Assembly: GCA_038135065.1 (NCBI GenBank)
Contig: JAYPWI010000015.1
Location: forward strand, 26,665 to 90,664
DNA from: JAYPWI01 sp038135065
Lineage (GTDB): Bacteria > Actinomycetota > Acidimicrobiia > Acidimicrobiales > Poriferisodalaceae
DNA length: 64,000 nucleotides
Direction: 5' to 3'
The notes under the pieces are model-generated. The model saw only the letters and a program-made list of their open reading frames with translations. It made no database searches and was not told the DNA's origin. This document shows, one piece after another, positions 50,959 to 59,395 of the stretch. The number at the start of each line of letters is the position of its first letter. Position 1 is the stretch's first letter. A program made the translations under genes and the position numbers.

Positions 50959-51702
50959 TCAGTCGAATTGCTCGAGCCAGGCCCCGATCAGGGCGGCTCC
51001 CCTCCCTGGATCCTCGCACATCCACCAGTGACCGAGCCCGTCGAGTACGGCCACCTCGGCCCCCGCTCGTTCGGCGGCCCGCCGGTGGAGGGCCTCGCCG
51101 CCCGTGTAGTGGTCCTCGGTGGCGATGACGACCAGGCCCGGGTTGGCTCCCGCATCGGCCAGCCGGTCGCCGATCTGGCCCACCACCGGTTGGGCTGCCG
51201 AGCGGTACAGGGCCAGGATGCATCGGGCCATGTCCTGGTCGATGTGGGGGACCACGGCCGCTGCGACGTCGGGCCCCATGCCGAGCTCGGCGAAGCGATC
51301 GGCCAGGGTTTCGCGTGGGGCATCGACCAGGGCCTGGACATGGTCCTCGCCCTCAGGGCTCTGCCAGCCCTGGGCCGCGTCGTGCCAGACGTAGTCGTGG
51401 TCGAACACCCCGGCGATGTCGGTGCACCAGCTGCGGATGAGGTCGGGCCGCTCCACGGCAAGCCGCACCACATGGCCGCCCCCCCAATCGTGTCCGATGA
51501 GGTCGACGGGGCCCGGCAGGCGGGCGACCTCCTCCACGAGCCACTGCAGGTAGGCGTCGCTGGTTGCTGCGAACCCGGTGGGCACGGGGGCGCCGAACCC
51601 CGGTGGGGACAGGGTGACCACATCGGTGCGTCCCAGGGCGTCGCACAACGGGCCCCAGATGGCTGCGGTTTCTGGATTTCCGTGGACCAGGGCAACGGTC
51701 AT
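50959..51702 (-). CDS. Alpha/beta hydrolase of haloalkane dehalogenase/epoxide hydrolase type
   Basis: This 247-residue protein has LVHGNPETAAIW (HGNP oxyanion motif), LIGHDWGGGHVVRLA with Asp as nucleophile, and LGHWWMCEDPG with a catalytic His. An Asp nucleophile in GHDWGG is typical of haloalkane dehalogenases and epoxide hydrolases rather than esterases. The halide-stabilising Trp cannot be confirmed. ATG 51702; the leader contains a 14-bp direct repeat that duplicates a GAGGGG element. Confidence 0.82.
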   Translation of the reverse strand: MTVALVHGNPETAAIWGPLCDALGRTDVVTLSPPGFGAPVPTGFAATSDAYLQWLVEEVARLPGPVDLIGHDWGGGHVVRLAVERPDLIRSWCTDIAGVFDHDYVWHDAAQGWQSPEGEDHVQALVDAPRETLADRFAELGMGPDVAAAVVPHIDQDMARCILALYRSAAQPVVGQIGDRLADAGANPGLVVIATEDHYTGGEALHRRAAERAGAEVAVLDGLGHWWMCEDPGRGAALIGAWLEQFD

Positions 51703-51736
51703 GGGCAACCCCTCTGTCCGGCGGGCAACCCCTCTG
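51703..51736. repeat. 14-bp direct repeat, period 20
   Basis: GGGCAACCCCTCTG occurs at 51703-51716 and again at 51723-51736. Read on the minus strand it duplicates CAGAGGGGTTGCCC, the ribosome-binding region in front of the hydrolase ATG at 51702. A small tandem duplication is the simplest explanation. Confidence 0.85.
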
Positions 51737-51810
51737 CCTCTCCAACGAGCCCGAGGCTACCTGTGCGGCGTTGTCCCTGGGGGATTGGGTGCCCCATGGT
51801 CACGGGCCGA

Positions 51811-51826
51811 ATTACAACGGAGTAAT
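51811..51826. promoter_or_regulatory. Palindromic element upstream of the RHH gene
   Basis: ATTAC (51811-51815) and GTAAT (51822-51826) form an inverted repeat with a 6-bp spacer, 31 bp upstream of a ribbon-helix-helix gene. Autoregulation by that protein is plausible. Arms are short. Confidence 0.4.
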
Positions 51827-51857
51827 CTGGGAGCATCCTGCAGCCCCGGAGGTTGAG

Positions 51858-52016
51858 ATGGCCGAAGAACGCAGGGCAACAGAAACGGCAGCCGTAGCCC
51901 TCGCCTTTCCCCCGTCGATGCTCCAGCGTGTCGACGAGGCAGCACGTCGGCGGGGGACCACCCGCGCCAAGCTCATGCGACAGTTCGTGGCCCAGGGGTT
52001 GGCCGACGCCGAATGA
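51858..52016 (+). CDS. Ribbon-helix-helix (CopG-like) protein, orphan
   Basis: This 52-residue protein has a strand-helix-helix: AAVALAFPPSMLQRVDEAARRRGTTRAKLMRQFVAQGL, whose key features are the short beta strand, then two helices with a Gly-Thr-Thr turn and Arg/Lys residues typical of CopG/Arc DNA-binding proteins. Such proteins are often antitoxins, but no toxin-sized gene is coupled to it; the next gene is the antisense ybaK. CGGAGG lies before the ATG. An inverted repeat lies upstream. Confidence 0.75.
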   Translation: MAEERRATETAAVALAFPPSMLQRVDEAARRRGTTRAKLMRQFVAQGLADAE

Positions 52017-52020
52017 CCCC

Positions 52021-52509
52021 TCAGGCCTGACTCCGCTCCCGGGCCAGGCCGTCCACCACCTCGGCGCCAGGTAGGGCAGCCAGCCCGGCCGGTGGTAGGT
52101 AGATCTTTCGCTCACGGGAGCCCCCGCCCACGATGACCTTGTCACAGGCCATCACCCGGGCATCGATCCACAGGGGGAGCCCGGCAGGCAGACCGAACGG
52201 GGTGACCCCGCCCAGGGTCATGCCCGTCAGGGCAGCGGTCTCCTCGGCCGGGGCGAACGACGCCTTGCGGGAACCGAGCCGGTGGCGGACGACCTTGTTC
52301 ACGTCAACCTGGGTGGTGGCCAACACCACGCACATGGCGAAGGTCCGGGGCTCCCCCTTGCCCACCACCATGATGGCGTTGGCCGATTTGTCCATGCCGT
52401 AGCCGTAGTGAGCGCAGAACTCGGCCGTGTCGGCCAGGTCGGGGTCGCACGGGATGACCTCGTAGGGCACCCCGATCGCGTCCAGGGCATCGAGGACGGG
52501 GTCGCTCAT
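52021..52509 (-). CDS. ybaK: YbaK/EbsC-family (Cys-tRNA(Pro)/aminoacyl-tRNA deacylase-like) protein
   Basis: This 162-residue protein belongs to the YbaK/ProX editing domain family. It shows ATTQVDVNKVVRHRLGSRKASFAP (with the catalytic Lys region), TGMTLGGVTPFGLPAGLPLWID, and the C-terminal RERKIYLPP. Family members hydrolyse misacylated Cys-tRNA(Pro) or Ala-tRNA(Pro). The ATG overlaps the stop of the upstream hydantoinase gene as ATGA, an odd functional pairing. Start position fixed by that overlap. Confidence 0.85.
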   Translation of the reverse strand: MSDPVLDALDAIGVPYEVIPCDPDLADTAEFCAHYGYGMDKSANAIMVVGKGEPRTFAMCVVLATTQVDVNKVVRHRLGSRKASFAPAEETAALTGMTLGGVTPFGLPAGLPLWIDARVMACDKVIVGGGSRERKIYLPPAGLAALPGAEVVDGLARERSQA

Positions 52510-55500
52510 GGCTGTCCCCTGAGGTTGGTTCGCAGGGCCTCGGTGGCAGCTTCGTCGACCTCGCGCAGATCGTCGGTGAGGACCACGCCGTAGTCCCGGG
52601 TCGCCCCTTCGGCCGAGACCACCTCGTCCCGGACGTCGCGCAACACGAGGGCCGGGTCCCGGTCGAAGGGATCGCCCCACCCACCCCCACCTGGGGTCTC
52701 GGCGATCATCCGGGACGGACCGAGCCGGGTCACCCCGTACTTGGGTGGCACGAAGCGGGGACCGTCCTGCTCGGTGTTCACCGGCACGATCCACTCGTTG
52801 CCCACCCCGCCGGTACCCCCACCCCGAACCCCGTGGCCTGACGGGGTGATCAAACCCTCTGCCCGGAATGACCAGATGGCGGGGGCGAGGATGTCGGCCT
52901 CGTAGGTCACCCCGGTGCCTCCCCGGCGTGCCCCGGGGCCAGCGTTGTCGATCCGTTGTTCATGGCGGATGTAGCGCACGGGGTAGTGCTGTTCGTGGAA
53001 CTCGAGGTTGGGCATGTCCAGCCCGCCCAGGCTGATGAGGTGGCCCATCTGCACGAAGCCGTCCCGCTCCGCCGTTGCCCCCGGGGTGCCCATGGCATGC
53101 CACTGGTACATGACCCAGGTCGTCCCGTCGTCCCTCCGTCCGGCCACATGGCCATGCATCGTCTTTGACCACGCGGCGCACGCCCGGTCGGGCGCGGCCT
53201 GGGCGAGGGCTTGCCACACTGCGATGACGATCTCGTGGGCCACGTAGACGGTGTTCATCGTCATGGGGGCCGGGGGGAGGGCATTCACGATGGTGCCCGC
53301 CGGGGCGATGATCTGCAGGGCCCGGTAGGTGCCCTCGTTGCGGGGGATCGAGGTGTCGAAGAACGAGGACACGGCCAGGAAGGCAGAGCTGTAGGTGTTG
53401 GCCAGCGAGCTGTTCTTGAAACCCTCGATCTGAGGGTCCGAGTCCGAGAAATCGAGGGTCAGCCGATCACCGTCGATGGTGACCTCGACCCGCACCGCAA
53501 CGTCGACCTGGCGGAAGCAGTCGTTGTCGCTGCGGTCTTCCCCGTGGTAGGTGCCGTCTGGGAGGTCACCGATCGCTGCCCGCATGCGCCGATCGGCGTG
53601 GTCGAGGACCCCGTCGAGGTACTGCAGGTAAGGACGTGCACCGAGTTCGTCGACCAGGGCGGCCACCCGCTCCCCGCCGATCTGGGTCGACCCCAACATG
53701 GCCAGCAGATCCCCGTCGAGCAGGTCGGGGGTCCGGGAGTTGATGAGCAGTAACTCCCACAGGTCGTCACGGACCCGCCCCTGTTCGATGAGCTTGAGCA
53801 CCGGCAGACGGATACCTTCCTGCCAGATCTCGGTGGCTTCGGGGTTGTAGGTACCGGCCAGCCCACCCCCGATGTCGCTCTGGTGGGCCCGATTGCAACA
53901 GAATCCGGCGAGCACCGACTCCCCGCCGTCGTCGACGTAGATCGGTCGGGCGATCACCCAGTCGGGCAGGTGGTTACCCCCCGCCACATATGGATCCGAC
54001 AACAGGAACACGTCGCCCGGCTCCATCCGGCCCCCGAACTTGGCGAGGAGGGCCCGGACGGCGAAGCCCCCGCCCCCGGTGTGGATGGGGATGCCATCTG
54101 CGTTGGCTACCAGGGTGCCGTCGGGGGTGGTCACGAAGCAGGAGAAGTCGTGGCTCTGGCTGAAGATGGTGCTCCGAGCGGTTCGGGTCATGACCCAGCC
54201 CATGTGGCGACTGATCTGGTCGAGGCGGTTCTGCATGAGGGCCAGGACCACCGGGTCGAGTTCCCCGTCCCCGCTCGTTGCCCGGGTGCCGGGATGGCTC
54301 GACTCCGCAGCTGGCTCTTCTGCGGCGAGATCGATGAAGTAGTCACCGTTGGCGTCCACCCACAGCACGTCGCCCGGTCGGGCGATGACCGTGGTCGTCA
54401 GCTGTTCCACCAGGGCCGGGCCCGCAATGCGGTGGCCGGGAGCGAGGTCGGCACCGTCGTAGACAGGGGTGACCTGCCACCCACCCTCGCCGTGCCACAC
54501 CCGCCGCGAGTCGATGGGAACCACCTCGGCGCTGGCCGGCGATCCCTCCGAGACGGCGACCTCCCCCGTGGAGGCCCGGGCCGTGAGGCGCAGGGAGGCC
54601 ACCTTGATGACCCCGTCCTCCTGGACATGGCCGTAGAGACGCTGGTACTCGGCCTCGAATCCGGCCCGCAGCTGGGACATGTCGATGCGACCGCCGGGAA
54701 CCCGGACCCGGATGCTCCACAGCTGACCGGGATGGTGCAGCTCGAGTTCGTGGACGAGGGTCACGTCCTGGGCGTCGAAGCCCTCGGCCGCCATGACCGT
54801 GCGGGCCTGGTTGGCCAGGTCCTCGAAGCCGGTTTCGATGGCGGCGGGGTCCATGGCGCCCAGGTCGCCGATGACCACCTTGGTGAAGTCCTGTCGTACG
54901 TCCGCATGCAGCATCCCGATGGCGCACAGCGCCCCGGCATCGCTGGGCACGTAGACCCGGGAGCACCCCAGGCCCGCGGCCACCGAAGCCCCGTGCATAG
55001 GCCCGGCGCCACCTGCTGCGACGAGGGTGAACCGGCGCGGGGAGTGCCCCCGCTCGATCGAAATGTGCTCCACCGCGCTCAGCAGATGCTGTTCGACCAA
55101 TTCCACGATCCCCGCAGCGGCCTGTTCGACGGTCATGCCCAAGGGCTGGGCGACGTGCACGTCGATGGCTTCGACCGCAGCATCGAGATCGAGATCTAGG
55201 GTGCCGCCCGCCGATTTGCCCGGCCGGAGCCGTCCGAGGACCAACTGGGCATCGGTCACCGTCGGGCGGGTGCCGCCCCGCCGGTAGCACGCCGGACCGG
55301 GGTCGGCTCCCGCTCCCTCGGGGCCGACGTAGAGCAGGCCTGCCCCGTCCACCCCGGCGATGGTCCCGCCGCCGGCCCCGATGGTGTGGATGTCGATGGC
55401 CGGCGTCGACACGTGGTAGCCCGCGATGTCGATGTCGTCCTTGGTGTCGACCTCTCCGCCCGACATCAACAGGACGTCGCACGACGTGCCGCCGATCTCC

Positions 55501-56420
55501 ATGGAGATCACGTTGCCCTCGTTGCCCGGCTCGACCCCGGCCGCATCGACGGCCCGGCTGTACAGGGACAGGGCGCCGACCGCAGCCGCGGGCCCGCTCA
55601 GCAGCAGGTTCACCGGGCGCCCGGCCAACTGCTCCACCGACGCGGCCCCTCCATTGGACTGCACGAGCAGCAGGGCGCGGCGCAGGCCCAACTCGGCCAG
55701 GTTGGCCTCGAGGTTTCGGAGGTAGGCAACGATCCGCGGCGACAGGGTGGCGTTCACCACGGCGGTCGAGGTGCGCTCGTACTCGCCCATCAGCGGTGAG
55801 ATCGAGGCGGAGGTGCTGACCCACGACCCCGACCACTGCTCTCCCAGGGCGGTGGCAACGTCCCGTTCGTGCTGGTCGTCGACGAAGCTGTTCATGAGAG
55901 CGACGGCGACTGCCTCGACACCCTCAGCCTCGAAGCTGCCGATGATGTCGGGCAGTCCGCTGACATCGAGCGGGGTGTGTTCGGTGCCGTCTGCGTCGAT
56001 GCGACCGGGGACCGACCTGCGCAGGTAACGGGGAACGAGCACGGGTGCGTAGGGGGCCCGATGGTTCCACTGGTCGGAACGGAGGCCCCGTCGGATCTCG
56101 AGGCTGTCGCGGAAGCCTTCGGTGGTGATCAGCCCGACGGTGGCCCCCTTGCCCTCCAGCATGGTGTTGGTGGCCACCGTGGAGCCGTGGACGAACAGGG
56201 AGCAGTTCTCCAGCACCGCTGCGGTGGGAATGCCCAGGTCGACCCCGATGCGCTCGACTGCGGCCAGCACACCCTTGCTGGGGTCGGCGGGGACGGAGGG
56301 GACCTTGGCCACCCAGGTCGCACCCTCGGCGTCGGCCAGCACCAGATCGGTGAAGGTGCCCCCGACATCCACCCCGATGCGCCACGGAGCGCTGGGCCCG
56401 TACTCGGTCGTCGTGGTCAT
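52506..56420 (-). CDS. Fused hydantoinase A/B (oxoprolinase-type) protein
   Basis: This 1304-residue ATP-dependent hydrolase fuses HyuA and HyuB halves, as in eukaryotic 5-oxoprolinase. The HyuA half begins DVGGTFTDLVLADAEG (ATP/acetate-kinase-like phosphate loop), has VHGSTVATNTMLEGKGA and MEIGGTSCDV and ends near residue 700. The HyuB half starts DPVVLALMQNRLDQISRHMG and has DFSCFVTTPDGTLVANADG and FLLSDPYVAGGNHLPDW. Likely substrate is a cyclic amide such as a hydantoin, 5-oxoproline or N-methylhydantoin; the caprolactamase/acetophenone carboxylase family is also possible. GGGGGATC precedes ATG 56420. A long upstream in-frame extension to 57668 is rejected as shadow. Confidence 0.88.
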   Translation of the reverse strand: MTTTTEYGPSAPWRIGVDVGGTFTDLVLADAEGATWVAKVPSVPADPSKGVLAAVERIGVDLGIPTAAVLENCSLFVHGSTVATNTMLEGKGATVGLITTEGFRDSLEIRRGLRSDQWNHRAPYAPVLVPRYLRRSVPGRIDADGTEHTPLDVSGLPDIIGSFEAEGVEAVAVALMNSFVDDQHERDVATALGEQWSGSWVSTSASISPLMGEYERTSTAVVNATLSPRIVAYLRNLEANLAELGLRRALLLVQSNGGAASVEQLAGRPVNLLLSGPAAAVGALSLYSRAVDAAGVEPGNEGNVISMEIGGTSCDVLLMSGGEVDTKDDIDIAGYHVSTPAIDIHTIGAGGGTIAGVDGAGLLYVGPEGAGADPGPACYRRGGTRPTVTDAQLVLGRLRPGKSAGGTLDLDLDAAVEAIDVHVAQPLGMTVEQAAAGIVELVEQHLLSAVEHISIERGHSPRRFTLVAAGGAGPMHGASVAAGLGCSRVYVPSDAGALCAIGMLHADVRQDFTKVVIGDLGAMDPAAIETGFEDLANQARTVMAAEGFDAQDVTLVHELELHHPGQLWSIRVRVPGGRIDMSQLRAGFEAEYQRLYGHVQEDGVIKVASLRLTARASTGEVAVSEGSPASAEVVPIDSRRVWHGEGGWQVTPVYDGADLAPGHRIAGPALVEQLTTTVIARPGDVLWVDANGDYFIDLAAEEPAAESSHPGTRATSGDGELDPVVLALMQNRLDQISRHMGWVMTRTARSTIFSQSHDFSCFVTTPDGTLVANADGIPIHTGGGGFAVRALLAKFGGRMEPGDVFLLSDPYVAGGNHLPDWVIARPIYVDDGGESVLAGFCCNRAHQSDIGGGLAGTYNPEATEIWQEGIRLPVLKLIEQGRVRDDLWELLLINSRTPDLLDGDLLAMLGSTQIGGERVAALVDELGARPYLQYLDGVLDHADRRMRAAIGDLPDGTYHGEDRSDNDCFRQVDVAVRVEVTIDGDRLTLDFSDSDPQIEGFKNSSLANTYSSAFLAVSSFFDTSIPRNEGTYRALQIIAPAGTIVNALPPAPMTMNTVYVAHEIVIAVWQALAQAAPDRACAAWSKTMHGHVAGRRDDGTTWVMYQWHAMGTPGATAERDGFVQMGHLISLGGLDMPNLEFHEQHYPVRYIRHEQRIDNAGPGARRGGTGVTYEADILAPAIWSFRAEGLITPSGHGVRGGGTGGVGNEWIVPVNTEQDGPRFVPPKYGVTRLGPSRMIAETPGGGGWGDPFDRDPALVLRDVRDEVVSAEGATRDYGVVLTDDLREVDEAATEALRTNLRGQP

Positions 56421-56510
56421 GGGATCCCCCTTCGCCGCTCGTGATCTTCGCGCACGGCGCCCGGCGAAGAGTGAACGACGGTGCTCGCCCCTGTCTGGGA
56501 GACTTGTCCC

Positions 56511-57839
56511 GTGGCCAACGTGTACCCGGACCCGTCGTCGAGATCCGCCGAGTTGTACGACCGAGCAAAGCGGGTCATCCCCGACGGGGCATCCCGATCC
56601 ACGGTGCTGATTCGCCCCTATCCGCTCTATGTGGACCAGGGTCGAGGGGCCTGGCTCACCGACATCGACGGCAATCGCTACCTCGACTGCAACAACAACT
56701 TCACCTCGATCATCCTCGGTCACGCCGACCCGGTCGTCGAGGATGCTGTGCGGACCCAGCTGAGCCGGGGAACAGCGTTCTCCATGGCCAGCGCGCCGGA
56801 GATCGAGTTGGCCGAGCTGCTCGTGGAGCGACTCGACTCGGTCGATCGCATCCGGTTCTGCAACTCGGGCACCGAGGCGGTGATGGGAGCGATCAAGGCG
56901 GCTCGGGCCTTCACCGGGCGACCTGCCATCGTCAAGGTCGAGGGGAGCTACCACGGCACCTACGACCATGCGGAGGCCAGCCTGGGGTCCGATCCCTCCA
57001 ACTGGGGTGAGGCCGACAATCCCCACACCGTTCCCTATGCCACCGGCGCTCCCGAGTCCTTGACCGACGAGGTGGTGGTCATCGGTTTCAACGACCCCGA
57101 GGGCGCTGCTGCGGTGATCCACTCGGTGGGTTCCCGCTGCGCCGCCGTGCTGCTGGACGTGATGCCCAGCCGCGTGGGGATGCCGACGATCGAACCGGCC
57201 TTCTTGGAGGCCGTCGAGCGGTCGGCCCGCGAGGTGGGTGCCCTGGTGATCCTCGACGAGGTGATTACTTTCCGCCTCGGGGTCGGCGGTGCTCAGGGCC
57301 TCTTGGGGGTGCGACCCGATCTGACCGCACTCGCCAAGATCATCGGGGGAGGCTTCCCGGTCGGGGCAGTCGGCGGTCGGGCCGATGTGATGGCCGTGTT
57401 CGAAGCTCACGGGGACGACCGGGCCGCGGTGCCCTCGGGCGGTACCTACACCGCCAATCCGGTGACCATGGTCGCCGGTGTTGCGTGCATGAACCAGCTG
57501 GACCCGGCTGCCTTCGACCGTCTGGCGGCGGTCGGCCACGCAGTGCGCGTCGGGCTCACCGACGTCTTTGCGAGCCGAGATCTGCCGTGGCAGGTGACGG
57601 GGGCCGGGTCGCTGTTCCGGGTCCACCCTCATGACCGGCCGATTCGCAACTACCGGGACACCCATCACAGCTCCGACGAAGCAGCGACGATGTCACGCCT
57701 GCAGCATCGCCTGGCCGAACGGGAGGTCTATTTCAGTGGCTACGGCATGGGGTGTATGAACCTGGCGACCACCGATGCGGACGTCTCCCATCTGCTGAGC
57801 GCCTTCGACGGCGCTCTCGGTGCGCTGGCGTCGCCGTGA
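56511..57839 (+). CDS. Class-III aminotransferase (glutamate-1-semialdehyde aminotransferase-like)
   Basis: This 442-residue PLP enzyme has AFSMASAPEIELAELLVE, RIRFCNSGTEAVMGAIKAAR (PLP phosphate site), VKVEGSYHGTYD, LDEVITFRLG and the PLP lysine in ALAKIIGGGFPVGAVGG near residue 275. It resembles glutamate-1-semialdehyde 2,1-aminomutase and related omega-aminotransferases, but the heme operon is not here, so a degradative omega-aminotransferase is just as likely. GTG 56511 is preferred over GTG 56481 because GGGAG lies upstream. Divergent from the hydantoinase gene. Confidence 0.83.
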   Translation: MANVYPDPSSRSAELYDRAKRVIPDGASRSTVLIRPYPLYVDQGRGAWLTDIDGNRYLDCNNNFTSIILGHADPVVEDAVRTQLSRGTAFSMASAPEIELAELLVERLDSVDRIRFCNSGTEAVMGAIKAARAFTGRPAIVKVEGSYHGTYDHAEASLGSDPSNWGEADNPHTVPYATGAPESLTDEVVVIGFNDPEGAAAVIHSVGSRCAAVLLDVMPSRVGMPTIEPAFLEAVERSAREVGALVILDEVITFRLGVGGAQGLLGVRPDLTALAKIIGGGFPVGAVGGRADVMAVFEAHGDDRAAVPSGGTYTANPVTMVAGVACMNQLDPAAFDRLAAVGHAVRVGLTDVFASRDLPWQVTGAGSLFRVHPHDRPIRNYRDTHHSSDEAATMSRLQHRLAEREVYFSGYGMGCMNLATTDADVSHLLSAFDGALGALASP

Positions 57840-57930
57840 CATCGTGGACAGAATCCGCGAGATCGGGGAACCAGGGGTCGCTGCGGGGCGTCCGAAGAGG
57901 TGGATCAGGCGAGCAAGGATCGAGGTGTCG

Positions 57931-57984
57931 GCAATGCCATTGGTGCGAGCAATGCCATCGGTGAGAGCAATGCCATCGGTGAGA
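57931..57984 (+). repeat. Three tandem 18-bp repeats at the start of the META-domain lipoprotein gene
   Basis: Units start at 57931, 57949 and 57967, each beginning GCAATGCCAT, and are nearly identical (first copy differs by a few bases). Each unit supplies an in-frame ATG and encodes MPLVRA or MPSVR. The array thus offers several alternative start codons. Confidence 0.85.
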
Positions 57985-58716
57985 GAGGACAGGGTGCGCC
58001 TCGGGCGGCTACGGATCACCGCCGTTGTCGGCCTCGTGCTGATGATGCTTGCCGGCTGTGGGGCCGGACAGGAAGGCGATCCGATCATCGTGGGGCAGCC
58101 GGCGACGACGGTGCCGACAACAACGGTCCAGGTCGCACCTGTTGCCCCGGTCGACATCCTCGGGGAGTGGGAGGTTGTCGAGGTCATTCTCGATGGCGCA
58201 GTCTCGCCCCGACCCGATGACCGCTCCTATGTCGTGCTGGTCGAGGTCGGGGGGCTCACCGGGGACGCGGGGTGCAACCGCTTCTTCGGTGAGTGGTCGT
58301 ACCTGCCGGACGGAAGACTCGAGGTCCGGGACCTGGCGATGACGGAGATGGCCTGTATGGGCCGCGACGACTGGTTCGACCTGCTCGATGCTCTTGGTCG
58401 GACCAGCCTCATCGGAGCCGATGGCGAGAACCGCACCCTCTCGAGCCCTGACGGAACCACGGTCGTTCGTCTGGTTCCGGTCGCCGCCGACGACGGGCCG
58501 CTCGTGGCCGAGAGCAACGGAGCCTCGGGGGCCGATGTCACCGAGTACATCGGCCTCGACCTCGACGCCGCCGGTGCGCTCGCCGATCGGGATGCCCGAC
58601 CCTGGCGGGTGGTGCGCGAAGACGGCGAGGCGTTGGCCGTCACCCAGGACTTCAACCCGGATCGGGTGAACTTCGAGGTGGAGGCGGGGATCGTCGTCGG
58701 GGTGAGCCTGGGCTGA
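57934..58716 (+). CDS. Lipoprotein with META domain and I78-like C-terminal domain
   Basis: This 260-residue protein, starting at ATG 57934 in a triple 18-bp repeat, has a lipoprotein signal (VVGLVLMMLAGCGAG). A META/HslJ-like domain follows: DILGEWEVVEVILDG and VGGLTGDAGCNRFFGEWSYL, then LAMTEMACMGRDDWF with its paired Cys. The C-terminal segment GLDLDAAGALADRDARPWRVVREDGEALAV and DFNPDRVNFEVEAGIVVGVSL resembles the potato-inhibitor-I-like fold of I78 inhibitors; key residues are the RVVREDG and PDRVN blocks. It is probably a surface-anchored protein. The start may be any of several ATG/GTG codons. Confidence 0.78.
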   Translation: MPLVRAMPSVRAMPSVREDRVRLGRLRITAVVGLVLMMLAGCGAGQEGDPIIVGQPATTVPTTTVQVAPVAPVDILGEWEVVEVILDGAVSPRPDDRSYVVLVEVGGLTGDAGCNRFFGEWSYLPDGRLEVRDLAMTEMACMGRDDWFDLLDALGRTSLIGADGENRTLSSPDGTTVVRLVPVAADDGPLVAESNGASGADVTEYIGLDLDAAGALADRDARPWRVVREDGEALAVTQDFNPDRVNFEVEAGIVVGVSLG

Positions 58717-58729
58717 CCACCGAGGCCGG

Positions 58730-59380
58730 TCAGCTCCCGCTGACCCGCTCCCATGCGGCGATGGTGTCACGGGCCATGTCCCGGTGGGCCACCGCAACGG
58801 CGATGGCATCTTCGTCGACCAGCCGGCGGGAGATGGCCAGGGCGCCGAACATGTTGCCCCGGAAGTACGGCCCCACCATGTCGGTGGGAAAGAACCCGCG
58901 CAGATCCTCCGGCACGGCCACGTCGGGCCCGCCCGGGCTCGGCGGGCCGGGATCGAGGCCCAGGGCGTCGAGGGCCTCGAACATCTCGTGGTCGGTCGTC
59001 CGATCGGCGAAGTCTCGTCCCTGGTATCGGTACACCTCGTCGCCGTTGGGTGAGATCACCAACAGACCGGGCAGGGCCACCCCGTCTCGTTCCTCTGGGT
59101 CGTAGAGGCCGAGATCCACTAGGAAGCTGGTTCCGCCCGGGTCTGCGACGAGGGTCTGCTCGGTGAGCCGCCACCGGGCCCGCATACCGGCCTGCCGTTG
59201 TTCGTCGTCAACGGAGATGGCGATGACCTCGGCCCCCGCCTCGTTGATCCGATCGGCAGCGTCGGCCAGCCGCACGAGCTGGCCACAGCAGTACGGTCAC
59301 CAATCTCCCCGATAGGTGACGAGGATCACGGCTCCCTGACCGCTGCGAAGCGACAGCACCCGCTGGTTGACATCCGTCAT
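58730..59380 (-). CDS. Peroxiredoxin-like (redoxin) protein with in-frame TGA at the peroxidatic position (probable selenoprotein)
   Basis: From ATG 59380, preceded by AGGGGGAACC, the frame reads to ILVTYRGDW, then TGA 59299-59297 (codon 28), then PYCCGQLVRLADAADRINEAG and a thioredoxin-fold redoxin to TGA 58730 (216 residues in all). The TGA replaces the first Cys of the WCPYC motif, giving WUPYC, a UxxC redox site. The chain has VIAISVDD, LVADPGGTSFLVDLGLYDPE and LPGLLVISPNGDEVYRYQG, all of the peroxiredoxin-like family; residues after 140 are an uncharacterised extension. A stem-loop lies after the TGA. A pseudogene is the alternative, but the clean start, RBS and motif placement favour Sec. 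Confidence 0.83.
59264..59284 (-). promoter_or_regulatory. Candidate bacterial SECIS element after UGA of the redoxin gene
   Basis: On the minus strand, GGCCAGC (nt 13-19 after the UGA) pairs perfectly with GCTGGCC (nt 27-33), leaving a loop of TCGTGCG. With a U-G closing pair the loop is CGTGC, starting at nt 21 after the UGA with G as its second base. This matches bacterial SECIS rules for distance and loop G. Stem is 7-8 bp. Confidence 0.68.
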
Positions 59381-59395
59381 GGTTCCCCCTGCTGA

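Noticed and set aside
56421..57668. In-frame N-terminal extension of the hydantoinase
   Set aside because: It overlaps the divergent aminotransferase over most of its length and shows no hydantoinase homology; the true start has an RBS at 56420.
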